A DNA stretch of 64,000 nt from the NCBI RefSeq assembly GCF_000426825.1, contig NZ_AUGC01000008.1:98426-162425 (forward strand), written 5' to 3'. The position numbers and the translations under genes are program-made. The notes under the pieces were generated by a model. It was not told where the DNA came from. It did not search any database and worked only from the letters and a program-made list of their open reading frames with translations. Shown piece after piece: positions 27,099-35,731 of the stretch (the stretch's first letter is position 1; each line of letters starts with the position of its first letter). The stretch is from Thermonema rossianum DSM 10300. GTDB lineage: Bacteria; Bacteroidota; Bacteroidia; Cytophagales; Thermonemataceae.

Positions 27099-28430
27099 AT
27101 GTTAGGAAAAACAGGCATAGTTATTCATCGCGAATTTAGCACACGTGTGCGCACCAAAGCTTTTTGGATATCCACCTTTTTGACCCCTTTGCTCATTGTG
27201 GCTTTGATGGTCCTGCCGCCGGTGTTGTCCATGATGTATGCCGACTCGGAGGGGGAAGCATTGCGCGTGATGGTGCTCGATGAAAGCAACTTGCTGCAAG
27301 GGCAAATCGATACCTCCAAAAGCCTTGTTTTCAATATCATAGAAGGTGATTATAAAGAACGTGTCGCGCAATTCAAGGAATACGATAAAGCCGACGTGTT
27401 TGTGTATCTGTCTGTCCGGCCCGCAGAGCCGGCACAGCCGGAGGTGAAAATCATTTCTAAAAAAGCACTTTCGTTAGCCGAAGAAAGCAGCATTGTGAAA
27501 GCCATTCAGCAGCGTATAGAAGAAATCAGACTGTTGGAAGCGGGTATTCGCGAAGAGGTGCTTGCGCAAAGCAAGGTGAAATTGCGGGCTCATACGCTGG
27601 TGCTTTCCAAAGAAGGGGAGGAAAAGGCAGCCAATTCCGGTGTGCTTTTTGGCATAGGTATGTTTCTTTCATTTGTGATTTACCTTTCTATTTTCATCTA
27701 TGGCGCTCAGGTGATGCGGGGGGTTATCGAAGAAAAGACCAACCGCATTGTAGAAGTGATTATTTCCACTTTGCGCCCCATAGAGCTGATGATGGGCAAA
27801 GTATTGGGCATTGGCTTGGTAGGCTTGCTTCAGTTTGCTTTGTGGATAGTGCTCACCATTGTGCTGGTGCAGGTGGCCACGTTCCTGATGCCTGCCGAAT
27901 GGACAACCGCCATGCAGAACAATGCACAGGGTGGGGGCGCAGCCATGCCCGAAGCTTCGCAAGTAGCTGCCGGGGGCATGGGGGCTGTATTCCAAACCAT
28001 CATGGATTTGAACATAGCACAGGTGGTATTCGGCTTCTTGTTTTACTTTCTGGGCGGCTACTTTTTGTACAGCTCTCTGTTTGCCGCAGTGGGGGCTGCC
28101 GTAGATAGCGAATCTGACGCGCAGCAGTTTACTTTGCCGGTTACCATACCTTTGATTTTGGCTTTTATCATGGCTCAAATCGTGTTGAATCATCCCGACG
28201 GGCAGTTGGCTTTTTGGTTGTCCATGATTCCGCTTACTTCGCCCATTATTATGGTGGTGCGCTTGCCCTATGGAGTGCCGGGCTGGGAGCTGATTACGTC
28301 CATGGCTTGCATGGTCGTAGGCTTTTTGCTGGTTACGTGGCTGGCAGCCCGCATCTATCGCATCGGGATTCTTTCTTATGGTAAAAAGCCGTCTTATAAA
28401 GACTTGTGGAAGTGGATGATAAGAGGGTAG
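27099..28430 (+). CDS. ABC-2 family transporter permease (NatB-like)
   Basis: A 443-residue permease with one N-terminal helix (about 25-45), a large extracytoplasmic region (about 50-180) and a block of five to six helices at 190-430. The segment VMRGVIEEKTNRIVEVIIST (about 208-227) is the conserved ABC-2/NatB motif. With the upstream ATPase it should form an exporter, possibly for Na+ or an antibiotic-like compound; the substrate is not fixed by sequence. Confidence 0.92.
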   Translation: MLGKTGIVIHREFSTRVRTKAFWISTFLTPLLIVALMVLPPVLSMMYADSEGEALRVMVLDESNLLQGQIDTSKSLVFNIIEGDYKERVAQFKEYDKADVFVYLSVRPAEPAQPEVKIISKKALSLAEESSIVKAIQQRIEEIRLLEAGIREEVLAQSKVKLRAHTLVLSKEGEEKAANSGVLFGIGMFLSFVIYLSIFIYGAQVMRGVIEEKTNRIVEVIISTLRPIELMMGKVLGIGLVGLLQFALWIVLTIVLVQVATFLMPAEWTTAMQNNAQGGGAAMPEASQVAAGGMGAVFQTIMDLNIAQVVFGFLFYFLGGYFLYSSLFAAVGAAVDSESDAQQFTLPVTIPLILAFIMAQIVLNHPDGQLAFWLSMIPLTSPIIMVVRLPYGVPGWELITSMACMVVGFLLVTWLAARIYRIGILSYGKKPSYKDLWKWMIRG

Positions 28431-28432
28431 GC

Positions 28433-28452
28433 AAAGCCCGCGGCTTTCTTTT
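28433..28452 (+). terminator. Short terminator after the ABC permease gene
   Basis: AAAGCC (28433-28438) pairs with GGCTTT (28442-28447) around CGC, followed by CTTTTG. The stem is short, so it may only attenuate. Confidence 0.45.
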
Positions 28453-28539
28453 GTCGCCTTTTGCCGGGAACACTTGCCGTGAATGCTACGTATGTAGTCG
28501 AAAACAGAAGAGTATCATTTGCAATAAAAACAATACGCT

Positions 28540-28935
28540 ATGCTTAAAGAATTCAAAAAATTCATCATGCGCGGCAACGTGCTTGACCTGGCTGTTGCCG
28601 TCATTATTGGGTCTGCTTTCAATAAAATAGTGAGCTCACTGGTCAATGACCTGTTGATGCCGCCCATTGGCTTGTTGCTGGGCAATACCAATTTTGCCGA
28701 TTTGAAGTGGACGCTCAAGGAGGCTGCCGGTGAGCAGGCTGCCGTTACGCTTAACTATGGGGCTTTTATACAAACCGTTGTGGACTTTCTTATCATTGGT
28801 TTTTCGGTGTTTGTGATAGTAAAGGTTTACAATCGCTTTCAGAAAAAAGAAGAGAAGGCAGCCCCACCGCCCAAACCTTCCGAAGAGGTGTTGCTGTTGC
28901 GTGAAATACGGGATGCTTTGAAGAATAAGGCATAA
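28540..28935 (+). CDS. mscL: Large-conductance mechanosensitive channel
   Basis: A 131-residue MscL, normal length. The N-terminal helix KEFKKFIMRGNVLDLAVAVI and the following GSAFNKIVSSLVNDLLMPPIG (TM1 and pore) are diagnostic; TM2 is DFLIIGFSVFVIVKVYNRF and the C-terminal helix ends EVLLLREIRDALKN. It opens under membrane tension to release solutes on osmotic downshock. A strong terminator follows. Confidence 0.97.
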   Translation: MLKEFKKFIMRGNVLDLAVAVIIGSAFNKIVSSLVNDLLMPPIGLLLGNTNFADLKWTLKEAAGEQAAVTLNYGAFIQTVVDFLIIGFSVFVIVKVYNRFQKKEEKAAPPPKPSEEVLLLREIRDALKNKA

Positions 28936-28938
28936 AAA

Positions 28939-28968
28939 AGGGGGATGGTTAGCCATCCCCTTCTTTTA
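28939..28968 (+). terminator. Terminator of mscL
   Basis: GGGGATGG and CCATCCCC flank a TTAG loop, preceded by an A run and followed by TTCTTTTAT. It may act in both directions for the convergent gene at 28988. Confidence 0.85.
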
Positions 28969-28987
28969 TGAAAAGTAGTTGCATTAC

Positions 28988-29395
28988 TTAATGCACATCT
29001 GCGCCCGTAAGCTCTTTTTCAAGTGCATCTGCTTTCTGGGCTATTTCAATGATGATATCCTTAATGATGTCGCGTGTAGCATGCTCTACAAGCAGAGAGG
29101 CTGCCAACTGAATGTAACCGTCTTGAATAATGACCTTGGAATAAACCAGTTCACGGTTTACTTCCAAGCAATGCCGGTAGTCTATGCCGGGCGCATCTGC
29201 ATCACACACGCGGGAAGCAAATTCAATGGTTTTACTTCCATTCCCATTGTCGAGCAGGTAGGTCGTAATGTTTTGATAACGCCCTTCGTCTAAGGGAATG
29301 GTCGCAATAATGTTGTTGTCTGAATAATCGAGCGTGTTTCCGTTCAACTCTTCGGTGATGCTGCGTATGGTTCTTTCTAATGTTGCCTTGTCCAT
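28988..29395 (-). CDS. Conserved hypothetical protein, possibly YbjN-like
   Basis: A 135-residue cytoplasmic protein with no signal or membrane segment. The pattern of an N-terminal helix, central beta-strands (GNTLDYSDNNIIATIPLDE, NITTYLLDNG) and a long C-terminal helix (RDIIKDIIIEIAQKADALEKEL) resembles YbjN/type III chaperone-like folds, but no motif confirms it. It lies between mscL and a universal stress gene. Confidence 0.75.
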   Translation of the reverse strand: MDKATLERTIRSITEELNGNTLDYSDNNIIATIPLDEGRYQNITTYLLDNGNGSKTIEFASRVCDADAPGIDYRHCLEVNRELVYSKVIIQDGYIQLAASLLVEHATRDIIKDIIIEIAQKADALEKELTGADVH

Positions 29396-29585
29396 AGTTC
29401 TTTAAAATTTTAGGTTTAGGGAAAATGAGCGAATCTCTTTTTTTAATTTTTCTACGTATTCTAATGTAATAAAAATTAAGGAATTGTGCAAATGGATAAT
29501 TGAATGAAAATTTATTTCTTTTTCTTATCCGGTTAAGAAGAGTTTCTCTTCTTTTTATTAAATTCCAAAGAAAGCCAAAAGGTAA

Positions 29586-30461
29586 ATGCTTATGTTGAAA
29601 AAAATACTGGTTCCGACCGACTTTTCAGATTATGCCACACATGCCCTGAGGGGGGCATTTCGCTTGGCAGAAAACACCGGTGCCGAGGTCATTATTTTGC
29701 ATGTGCTGGAGGTGGTGCCTACTACTTTTTACGCCCCTTCCGTTTTTACCACCGAGCACAACTTGGTTGAACAGGAGCTGCATCAGCACATGGTAGAGCG
29801 GGCGCATGATGAACTCAAGCGTATCTTGGCAAAGATGGGCGAGGAGAAACAAAAAGTAGCCCACCGGATAGTGGTGGAGGTGGGGCGTGCCTACCCCATC
29901 ATTATGGAGTATGAGAAAGAAGAACAGCCCGACTGTATCATGATAGGCGGGCGAGGCGCCGATGCTTTGGAAGGCACTTTGATTGGCTCTACCACCGACA
30001 AGGTAGTGCGCCATGCTTCTTGTCCTGTGTTTGTGATTAAGAGCGACTTTGACCCGCAGCGCGTGCGTAAAATGGTTTTTGCTACCGGCTTCGATGAGGA
30101 ATCGGAGGTGGCCGTGAAAGAGTTGAAGTACTGGCAGGAAGTGTTGAAGGCAGAACTGCTGTTGTTGCGTGTGAATACGCCTACCGACTTCATGACCAGC
30201 CGGGAGATAGAGCAAGCCTACCGCCGCTTTATAGAGCACTATGACTTGCACGCCGGCCTTCATGTGTATTGTGATGTGAGTCAGGACGAAGGCATTGTGA
30301 ACTTTGCAGATGATGTGCAGGCAGATTTGATAGTGGTGCCTACACATCAACGTCGTGGTATCTCGCATCTTTTCCTGGGAAGTATTGCCGAAGATGTGGT
30401 AGAGCATGCCCACCGCTCGGTGCTTACCTTTAACTTGAAAAAACGGAAGGGGCACCATTAG
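29586..30461 (+). CDS. Universal stress protein, two UspA domains
   Basis: A 291-residue tandem Usp protein, starting MLMLKKILVPTDFSDYATHA (the second ATG, at 29592, is equally possible). The first domain carries GGRGADALEGTLIGSTTDKV, a good G2xG9xG(S/T) ATP-binding motif; the second ends with PTHQRRGISHLFLGSIAEDVV, also close to that motif. It is a distant paralogue of the gene at 25241. Both sit around the exporter/mscL genes. Confidence 0.93.
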   Translation: MLMLKKILVPTDFSDYATHALRGAFRLAENTGAEVIILHVLEVVPTTFYAPSVFTTEHNLVEQELHQHMVERAHDELKRILAKMGEEKQKVAHRIVVEVGRAYPIIMEYEKEEQPDCIMIGGRGADALEGTLIGSTTDKVVRHASCPVFVIKSDFDPQRVRKMVFATGFDEESEVAVKELKYWQEVLKAELLLLRVNTPTDFMTSREIEQAYRRFIEHYDLHAGLHVYCDVSQDEGIVNFADDVQADLIVVPTHQRRGISHLFLGSIAEDVVEHAHRSVLTFNLKKRKGHH

Positions 30462-30553
30462 TCATACAGCAAAGCGTTGTCGCTGCCAAGGTTGATTTGC
30501 ATAGCTCGGCTTTTTTTGTTACCCAATAAAGAGAAACCAAAAACAACCTTGGC

Positions 30554-32023
30554 ATGCATTGGATTGATATCACTATTTTTTGCTTGTATCTTTTGGCTAT
30601 GTTGGGCGTGGGCATTTACTTTTCCATGCGCAACCACTCACAAGAAGATTATTATGTGGGCGGGCGAAAGATTGCTTCCTGGCATATCGGTCTGTCGGTG
30701 GTGGCTACCGATGTGGGCGGTGGCTTTTCCATAGGACTGGGCGGGCTGGGTTTTCTCATGGGCTTGGCCGGCAGCTGGATGCTTTTTACCGGCTTGTTGG
30801 GCGCATGGCTCAGCGCCGTTTTTTTGATTCCCAAAGTGTATCCGGTAGCTAAAAAACACCGTTTTTTGAGCTTTCCCGAGGTGTTAAAGCACTACTACAC
30901 CCCTGCGGTGGCATTGGTGGCGGCAGCCATTTCTTTGATAGGCTATATAGGGTTCACCAGCTCGCAGATATTGGCGGGCGCCAAGCTGGCCGCAGCTACT
31001 TTCCCTTCTATAGACATGCAACAGGCCGTATGGCTCATGGGCAGTGTTGTGGTGGTTTATACCGTCTTGGGTGGGCTGAAAGCAGTCATTTATACCGACA
31101 CGGTGCAGTGGATTATTTTGATGGCCGGACTGCTGCTGTTCGGTATTCCTTTGGGCATCTATCATCTGGGCGGCTGGCAGCAGGTAGTCAAAACACTGCC
31201 CCCACACTTTATGGATTTGTCGAATCTGCAGTTTATCGATTTTTTTAACTGGCTGATTACCATCGTGCCCATTTGGTTTGTGGGCATGACACTCTATCAA
31301 CGTATTTATGCGGCTCGCAGCAGGCAGTCAGCCCAAAAGGCATGGTTTATTGCCGGTTTGTTTGAATGGCCCTTGATGGCTTTCATGGGCGTGATGCTGG
31401 GATTGTTGGCACGGGCAGCCTATGAGCAAAATTGGTTTGCTGATTATGGATTTGCTGCCGGCATGCCTATCGACGAAGAAATAGGGTTGCCCTTGTTGCT
31501 TGTACACGTTTTCCCGGTGGGCTTTATGGGCTTGCTGATGGCTTCTTATTTTTCTGCCATTATGTCCACGGCTGACAGCTGCCTGATGGCTGCTTCGGGC
31601 AACTTCGTCACCGATGTGATGGGGAGCACCCAAGCCAAAGAGCATAAACACAGCATCCGTTATTCGCAGTTGGCTACCTTGCTGATAGGGGCGTTGGCTG
31701 TTTTTTTAGCCACCCAAATGCAAAATGTGCTCAGCTTGATGCTGCATTCCTACAGTTTCATGGTTTCGGGCTTGCTGGTACCTGTTTTGGGCGCCTTGTT
31801 CTTGAAGCGTCCGTCTTCTTTGGCGGCCATGGTGTCTATGATTCTGGGCGGTTCAACCACGCTGCTGCTGTCCTATTTTTCTGAAGCCGGCATGTTATTA
31901 CTACCTTGGGGGTTGGATGCCAACTTTTGGGGAATTGGCGTGGCAGCACTTGCCTTTATTCTTTTACATTTCATTCACCTTTCAAAGCACAAAACACCAC
32001 ATGAACAGTATCGACACCACTAA
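30554..32023 (+). CDS. Sodium:solute symporter family (SSS) transporter
   Basis: A 489-residue polytopic membrane protein of the SSS family, with about 12-13 helices. The YVGGRKIASWHIGLSVVATD motif near TM2 and the GYIGFTSSQILAGAKLAA segment are characteristic of the family. It imports a solute with Na+, which fits the Na+ pump (nqr) at 41-46 kb. The substrate cannot be told. Its 3' end overlaps the next gene by 23 bases, so it is coupled to an M20 amidohydrolase and alanine racemase; the substrate is perhaps an N-acyl or peptide-like amino acid. Confidence 0.9.
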   Translation: MHWIDITIFCLYLLAMLGVGIYFSMRNHSQEDYYVGGRKIASWHIGLSVVATDVGGGFSIGLGGLGFLMGLAGSWMLFTGLLGAWLSAVFLIPKVYPVAKKHRFLSFPEVLKHYYTPAVALVAAAISLIGYIGFTSSQILAGAKLAAATFPSIDMQQAVWLMGSVVVVYTVLGGLKAVIYTDTVQWIILMAGLLLFGIPLGIYHLGGWQQVVKTLPPHFMDLSNLQFIDFFNWLITIVPIWFVGMTLYQRIYAARSRQSAQKAWFIAGLFEWPLMAFMGVMLGLLARAAYEQNWFADYGFAAGMPIDEEIGLPLLLVHVFPVGFMGLLMASYFSAIMSTADSCLMAASGNFVTDVMGSTQAKEHKHSIRYSQLATLLIGALAVFLATQMQNVLSLMLHSYSFMVSGLLVPVLGALFLKRPSSLAAMVSMILGGSTTLLLSYFSEAGMLLLPWGLDANFWGIGVAALAFILLHFIHLSKHKTPHEQYRHH

Positions 32024-33143
32024 GCTCATCCGTATGCGGCGTATGCTGCATGCACACCCCGAACTGTCGGGGCATGAGTGGGAAACACAAGGACGCATCA
32101 AGCAGTTTTTAAATACAGAGACACACGCACAATGCATAGACGTAGCCGGTACCGGCCTGTTGGCTGTTTTTGATAGCGGCAAAGAAGGGCCTGTCGTGCT
32201 TATTCGCGGCGATATAGATGCCTTGCCTATCGAGGAAATCAATGATTTTGAGCACCGCTCTGTCTATGAGGGCGTATCGCATAAGTGTGGACACGACGGG
32301 CACACAACCATCTTGTTGGGCTTGGCTATGCAGTTGAGCGCCCGGCCCTTGCCTAAGGGAAAGGCACTGCTGCTCTTTCAGCCGGCAGAAGAGAACGGAA
32401 TGGGGGCAGAGGCAGTATTGCGTGACCCGGCTTTTCCTGCCGGTGAAATAGATTACGTCTTTGCATTACACAACCTGCCCGGCTTCGAAAAGCAAATGGT
32501 AGTTGTCAAAGAAGGGGCTTTTACTGCCCATGTGCAAAGTGCCATCATTTGTTTGAAGGGAAAAACTTCGCATGCGGCAGAACCGGAGCATGGCATCAAT
32601 CCTGCCCCCGCCATAGCTGCCCTGTTACAGTATGCACAGCAGCACACCCATAACGAACCCGCCGCCGATGACTTTTTTTTATTTACCCCCGTCTATGTCA
32701 CCTTGGGGGAAAAAGCCTACGGTATTTCGGCAGGTTATGGTGAAGTGCATTTGACTTTAAGAAGCTGGTCTTCGGAGCTCATGGAGGAAAAAAGCGATGC
32801 TTTACATGCTTTTGTAAAGCAACTGGCTGCTGCCCATGGTTTGAAATATGAGCTGTCCTGGACGCAGGTGTTTCATGCCAACCATAACCATCCCGGCGCA
32901 GTGGCAAAGGTGCGGCAGGCAGCGCAAGTAGCCGGGCTTCAGCTCATGCAAGCGGCGGTGCCTTTCAAATGGGGTGAAGACTTCGGTTTGTTTACTCGTC
33001 GCTACAAAGGTGCTATGTTTGGCTTGGGCGCCGGCAAGGAAACGCCGGCTTTGCACAATCCGGATTATGACTTTCCCGATGAGTTGATACCTGCCGGCGT
33101 GGCTGTTTTTGAGCAGATCGTCCGTCAAACAGTGGGCTTATGA
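32001..33143 (+). CDS. M20-family amidohydrolase (N-acyl-amino acid or hippurate type)
   Basis: A 380-residue metallo-amidohydrolase. The metal site shows CGHDGHTT (about residues 96-103) and QPAEENGMGAEA (about 131-142); a dimerisation insert follows (about 190-300), and the C-terminus has KWGEDFGLFTRRY. These features match the M20D group that removes acyl groups from amino acids. No signal peptide. ATG 32001 is chosen within the 3' end of the symporter gene. The stop overlaps the start of alr (ATGA), so the three genes form one operon. Confidence 0.9.
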   Translation: MNSIDTTKLIRMRRMLHAHPELSGHEWETQGRIKQFLNTETHAQCIDVAGTGLLAVFDSGKEGPVVLIRGDIDALPIEEINDFEHRSVYEGVSHKCGHDGHTTILLGLAMQLSARPLPKGKALLLFQPAEENGMGAEAVLRDPAFPAGEIDYVFALHNLPGFEKQMVVVKEGAFTAHVQSAIICLKGKTSHAAEPEHGINPAPAIAALLQYAQQHTHNEPAADDFFLFTPVYVTLGEKAYGISAGYGEVHLTLRSWSSELMEEKSDALHAFVKQLAAAHGLKYELSWTQVFHANHNHPGAVAKVRQAAQVAGLQLMQAAVPFKWGEDFGLFTRRYKGAMFGLGAGKETPALHNPDYDFPDELIPAGVAVFEQIVRQTVGL

Positions 33144-34306
33144 TGCCGGAAGCCACTTCTTATATAGAGATTTCGCGCTCTGCCATAGCCAACAACATGG
33201 CATTTATACGGAACATGATAGGCGAGCACGTACAGCTTTCTTTGGTGGTGAAGGGCAATGCCTATGGGCACGGCATTGAAACCTATTGCCCCTTGGCTTA
33301 CGAGGCGGGCGCCAGACATTTTAGTACCTTCGACGCCCGGGAGGCTTGGCAGCTGCAACAGTCTTTGCCGGCAGGGCATCAGGCTGTCATTATGATTATG
33401 GGGATGATAGAGCACCACGACCTGCCTTGGGCCGTAGAAGAAGGTATAGAGTTCTTTGTTTTTGAATGGGGACGGCTGGAAGCAGCCCTTGTCGCAGCTA
33501 AAAAGACGGGACGGGCTGCCAAAATACACGTAGAGGTAGAAACGGGCATGCACAGGACAGGCTTCGAACAAGAGGAGCTCAAGCGTGTTTTTCGTTTTAT
33601 CAAGGCGCATGCCGCGTATTTACACTTGCGGGGCGTATGCACGCACCTGGCAGGCGCCGAAAGTATTGCCAACTATAAGCGCATAACCGACCAACAAAAG
33701 CGGTTCAAAAAAATAAAAGCCTGGGTAGAGTCTTTGGGTTTTTCGCCTTCTCCTGCTTTTCATATGGCAAGCTCGGCGGCTACTATCCGTTATCCCCGGA
33801 CGAGGCTCGATATGGTGCGCGTGGGCATCATGCAATATGGCTTTTTTCCCACGGAGGAAATATGGGTGCACTATTTGAGCAAACAAAAGAGCTACGAAAA
33901 CCCCTTGCAGCGGGTCATTAGCTGGAAAAGCCGCGTGATGGATATCAAAGATGTGAAGACCGGTGAGTTTATCGGATACGGCAATTCTTTCTTTACCAAT
34001 AAACCCACACGCATAGCCATTGTGCCGGTAGGCTATGGCTATGGCTACAGTCGCTCGCTCAGCAACCGGGGAAAGGTGTTGATTGGGCAAATCCGCTTAG
34101 ATGTGGTGGGTACAGTGAACATGAACATGATAGCCGTGGATGTAACCCCTTTGGATAAGGTGCAAAAAGGGCAGGAGGTCGTGCTCATAGGCAAGCAGGG
34201 CACGCAAGAAATTACTGTTGCTTCCTTAGGCGATTATAGCCGCTTGCTTAATTATGAACTATTGGTACGCTTGCCCCACAGCATTCCCCGCCGGGTTGTG
34301 GACTAA
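33140..34306 (+). CDS. alr: Alanine racemase
   Basis: A 388-residue PLP racemase. The PLP lysine is in VVKGNAYGHG (Lys about 36); the family's second-base Tyr lies in the GYGNSFFT block and the substrate-binding region has VGTVNMNMIAVDV. It interconverts L- and D-alanine for peptidoglycan. The start ATG overlaps the preceding stop (ATGA). Its place after an importer and an amidohydrolase, not with cell-wall genes, suggests it may also serve amino acid catabolism or salvage. Confidence 0.94.
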   Translation: MMPEATSYIEISRSAIANNMAFIRNMIGEHVQLSLVVKGNAYGHGIETYCPLAYEAGARHFSTFDAREAWQLQQSLPAGHQAVIMIMGMIEHHDLPWAVEEGIEFFVFEWGRLEAALVAAKKTGRAAKIHVEVETGMHRTGFEQEELKRVFRFIKAHAAYLHLRGVCTHLAGAESIANYKRITDQQKRFKKIKAWVESLGFSPSPAFHMASSAATIRYPRTRLDMVRVGIMQYGFFPTEEIWVHYLSKQKSYENPLQRVISWKSRVMDIKDVKTGEFIGYGNSFFTNKPTRIAIVPVGYGYGYSRSLSNRGKVLIGQIRLDVVGTVNMNMIAVDVTPLDKVQKGQEVVLIGKQGTQEITVASLGDYSRLLNYELLVRLPHSIPRRVVD

Positions 34307-34311
34307 AAGCC

Positions 34312-35571
34312 TTAAGTCTTTTTCTTCTTTTTCTTGGCAGCAGGAAAGAGCACATTGTTCAAGATGAGACGGTAACCGGGTGAATTGGGATACAGGCTCA
34401 GGTCGGTAGGCTCTTCATACACAAAGTGCTGATAATCTTCGGGGTCGTGCCCACCGTAAAAGGTCCAGAAGCCTTTGCCATATACGCCGTGAATGTAACG
34501 GGCTTCGCCGATGGCTTTGTTTTCGCCCATGATGACTACATCCGGTTTAATGAGCTGCTTTTTGTAAGCGGTGGTTTGTCCCATAAAACCTTTGATGACA
34601 TGCACGTGATTTTGTGTAAGCATGGTAGGCACAGGGTCCCATTTGGCAGAGAATTGAAAGAGCGTAAAGTAATCGTTTTCTTCGGTTACGCCACGCTCGT
34701 AGCTTTGATTGTCTATGTTCGAATACTCATACTGATAAGGGTTCATCACCAGGGTAAAGTTGTGGAACGCAAAGCAGTTTTCGAAATGGAGCTTCGATTG
34801 GGCATTCGGGTCGGCCGGGTCCCCGTCATACATCGACTCGCAGATATCGACCCCTTCGGCTGCCAGTGCAATGTCGTAAGTATCGGTAGCCGAGCACATG
34901 GCAAACAGAAAGCCACCGCCGGCCACATACTCGCGAATGCGCTTGACCACTGCCAGCTTGAGCTGCGACACCTTCTTAAAGCCATAGCGGCGGGCAGTAG
35001 CTTCAAATTCTTTCTGTTGCTGAATGTACCACGGTTGGTTACGGTAAGCCGCGTAGAATTTGCCGTATTGCCCGGTGAAGTCTTCATGATGCAGGTGCAG
35101 CCAATCGTATTCCACCAGCTTGTCTTGCATGACTTCGTCGTCGAAGATGACGTCATACGGAATTTCGGCATACGTCAAAACCAAGGTGACGGCATCGTCC
35201 CACGGTTGTTTGCTTTTGGGTGAATAGACGGCAATTTTAGGGGCTTTTTCCAGCTTCATCACATCCATATTGACATCGGGCCGGCTAATCAACGCAACGA
35301 TTTCGTTGTATTCGGCTTCCGATATGATGCGGTAGCTTACATTGCGCGACAGCAGGCGGTTCTCCACGGCGGTGGCAGCCGGCAATACGAAACTGCCGCC
35401 TTTGTAGTTGAGCAACCACTCGATTTCAAACCCTTGTGCCAGCACCCAGTACGCAACGCCGTAGGCTTTCAGGTGGTTCTTCTGTGTTTCGTCCATGGGC
35501 ACAAAAATGCGGTTGGCGTAAGCAGTGGTTTGAAACAACAGCAGACATACCCACAAAAGCCGGCGCACCAT
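34312..35571 (-). CDS. Exported conserved Bacteroidota protein with class I GATase-like region
   Basis: A 419-residue protein with signal peptide MVRRLLWVCLLLFQTTAYA. The part GGGFLFAMCSATDTYDIALA (Cys226) looks like a nucleophile elbow of a class I glutamine amidotransferase-like fold, and HLHHEDF lies at about 159-165. Homologues in the phylum are often named asparagine synthetase B from old annotation; the sequence shows no such synthetase domain, and no activity is established. The ATG at 35569-35571 begins the signal peptide. The C-terminus is poly-lysine. It is convergent with alr. Confidence 0.75.
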   Translation of the reverse strand: MVRRLLWVCLLLFQTTAYANRIFVPMDETQKNHLKAYGVAYWVLAQGFEIEWLLNYKGGSFVLPAATAVENRLLSRNVSYRIISEAEYNEIVALISRPDVNMDVMKLEKAPKIAVYSPKSKQPWDDAVTLVLTYAEIPYDVIFDDEVMQDKLVEYDWLHLHHEDFTGQYGKFYAAYRNQPWYIQQQKEFEATARRYGFKKVSQLKLAVVKRIREYVAGGGFLFAMCSATDTYDIALAAEGVDICESMYDGDPADPNAQSKLHFENCFAFHNFTLVMNPYQYEYSNIDNQSYERGVTEENDYFTLFQFSAKWDPVPTMLTQNHVHVIKGFMGQTTAYKKQLIKPDVVIMGENKAIGEARYIHGVYGKGFWTFYGGHDPEDYQHFVYEEPTDLSLYPNSPGYRLILNNVLFPAAKKKKKKT

Positions 35572-35731
35572 ACGATGATTGTATAAAGAAGACAAGCGTA
35601 TTATCATTGCTTTTTATTTTTTACAAAAGAATATATCATTCCTTTAAATTAGAGCGTTCTGTTTGTAAAAACAAGGCATACGGTTCGAAAGTTTATTTTT
35701 AAAGTGGTCATTGTAAAGCATACATGATTTT

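Noticed and set aside
33965..34000. Apparent loss of the alanine racemase catalytic tyrosine (GYGNSFFT)
   Set aside because: From memory of E. coli Alr (GYGGTW in the same block), the first Tyr of GYG is the likely catalytic residue, and it is present here.
34426..35223. 265-codon plus-strand frame inside the gene at 34312-35571
   Set aside because: The minus-strand protein has a signal peptide and family-type motifs; the plus-strand product shows none.
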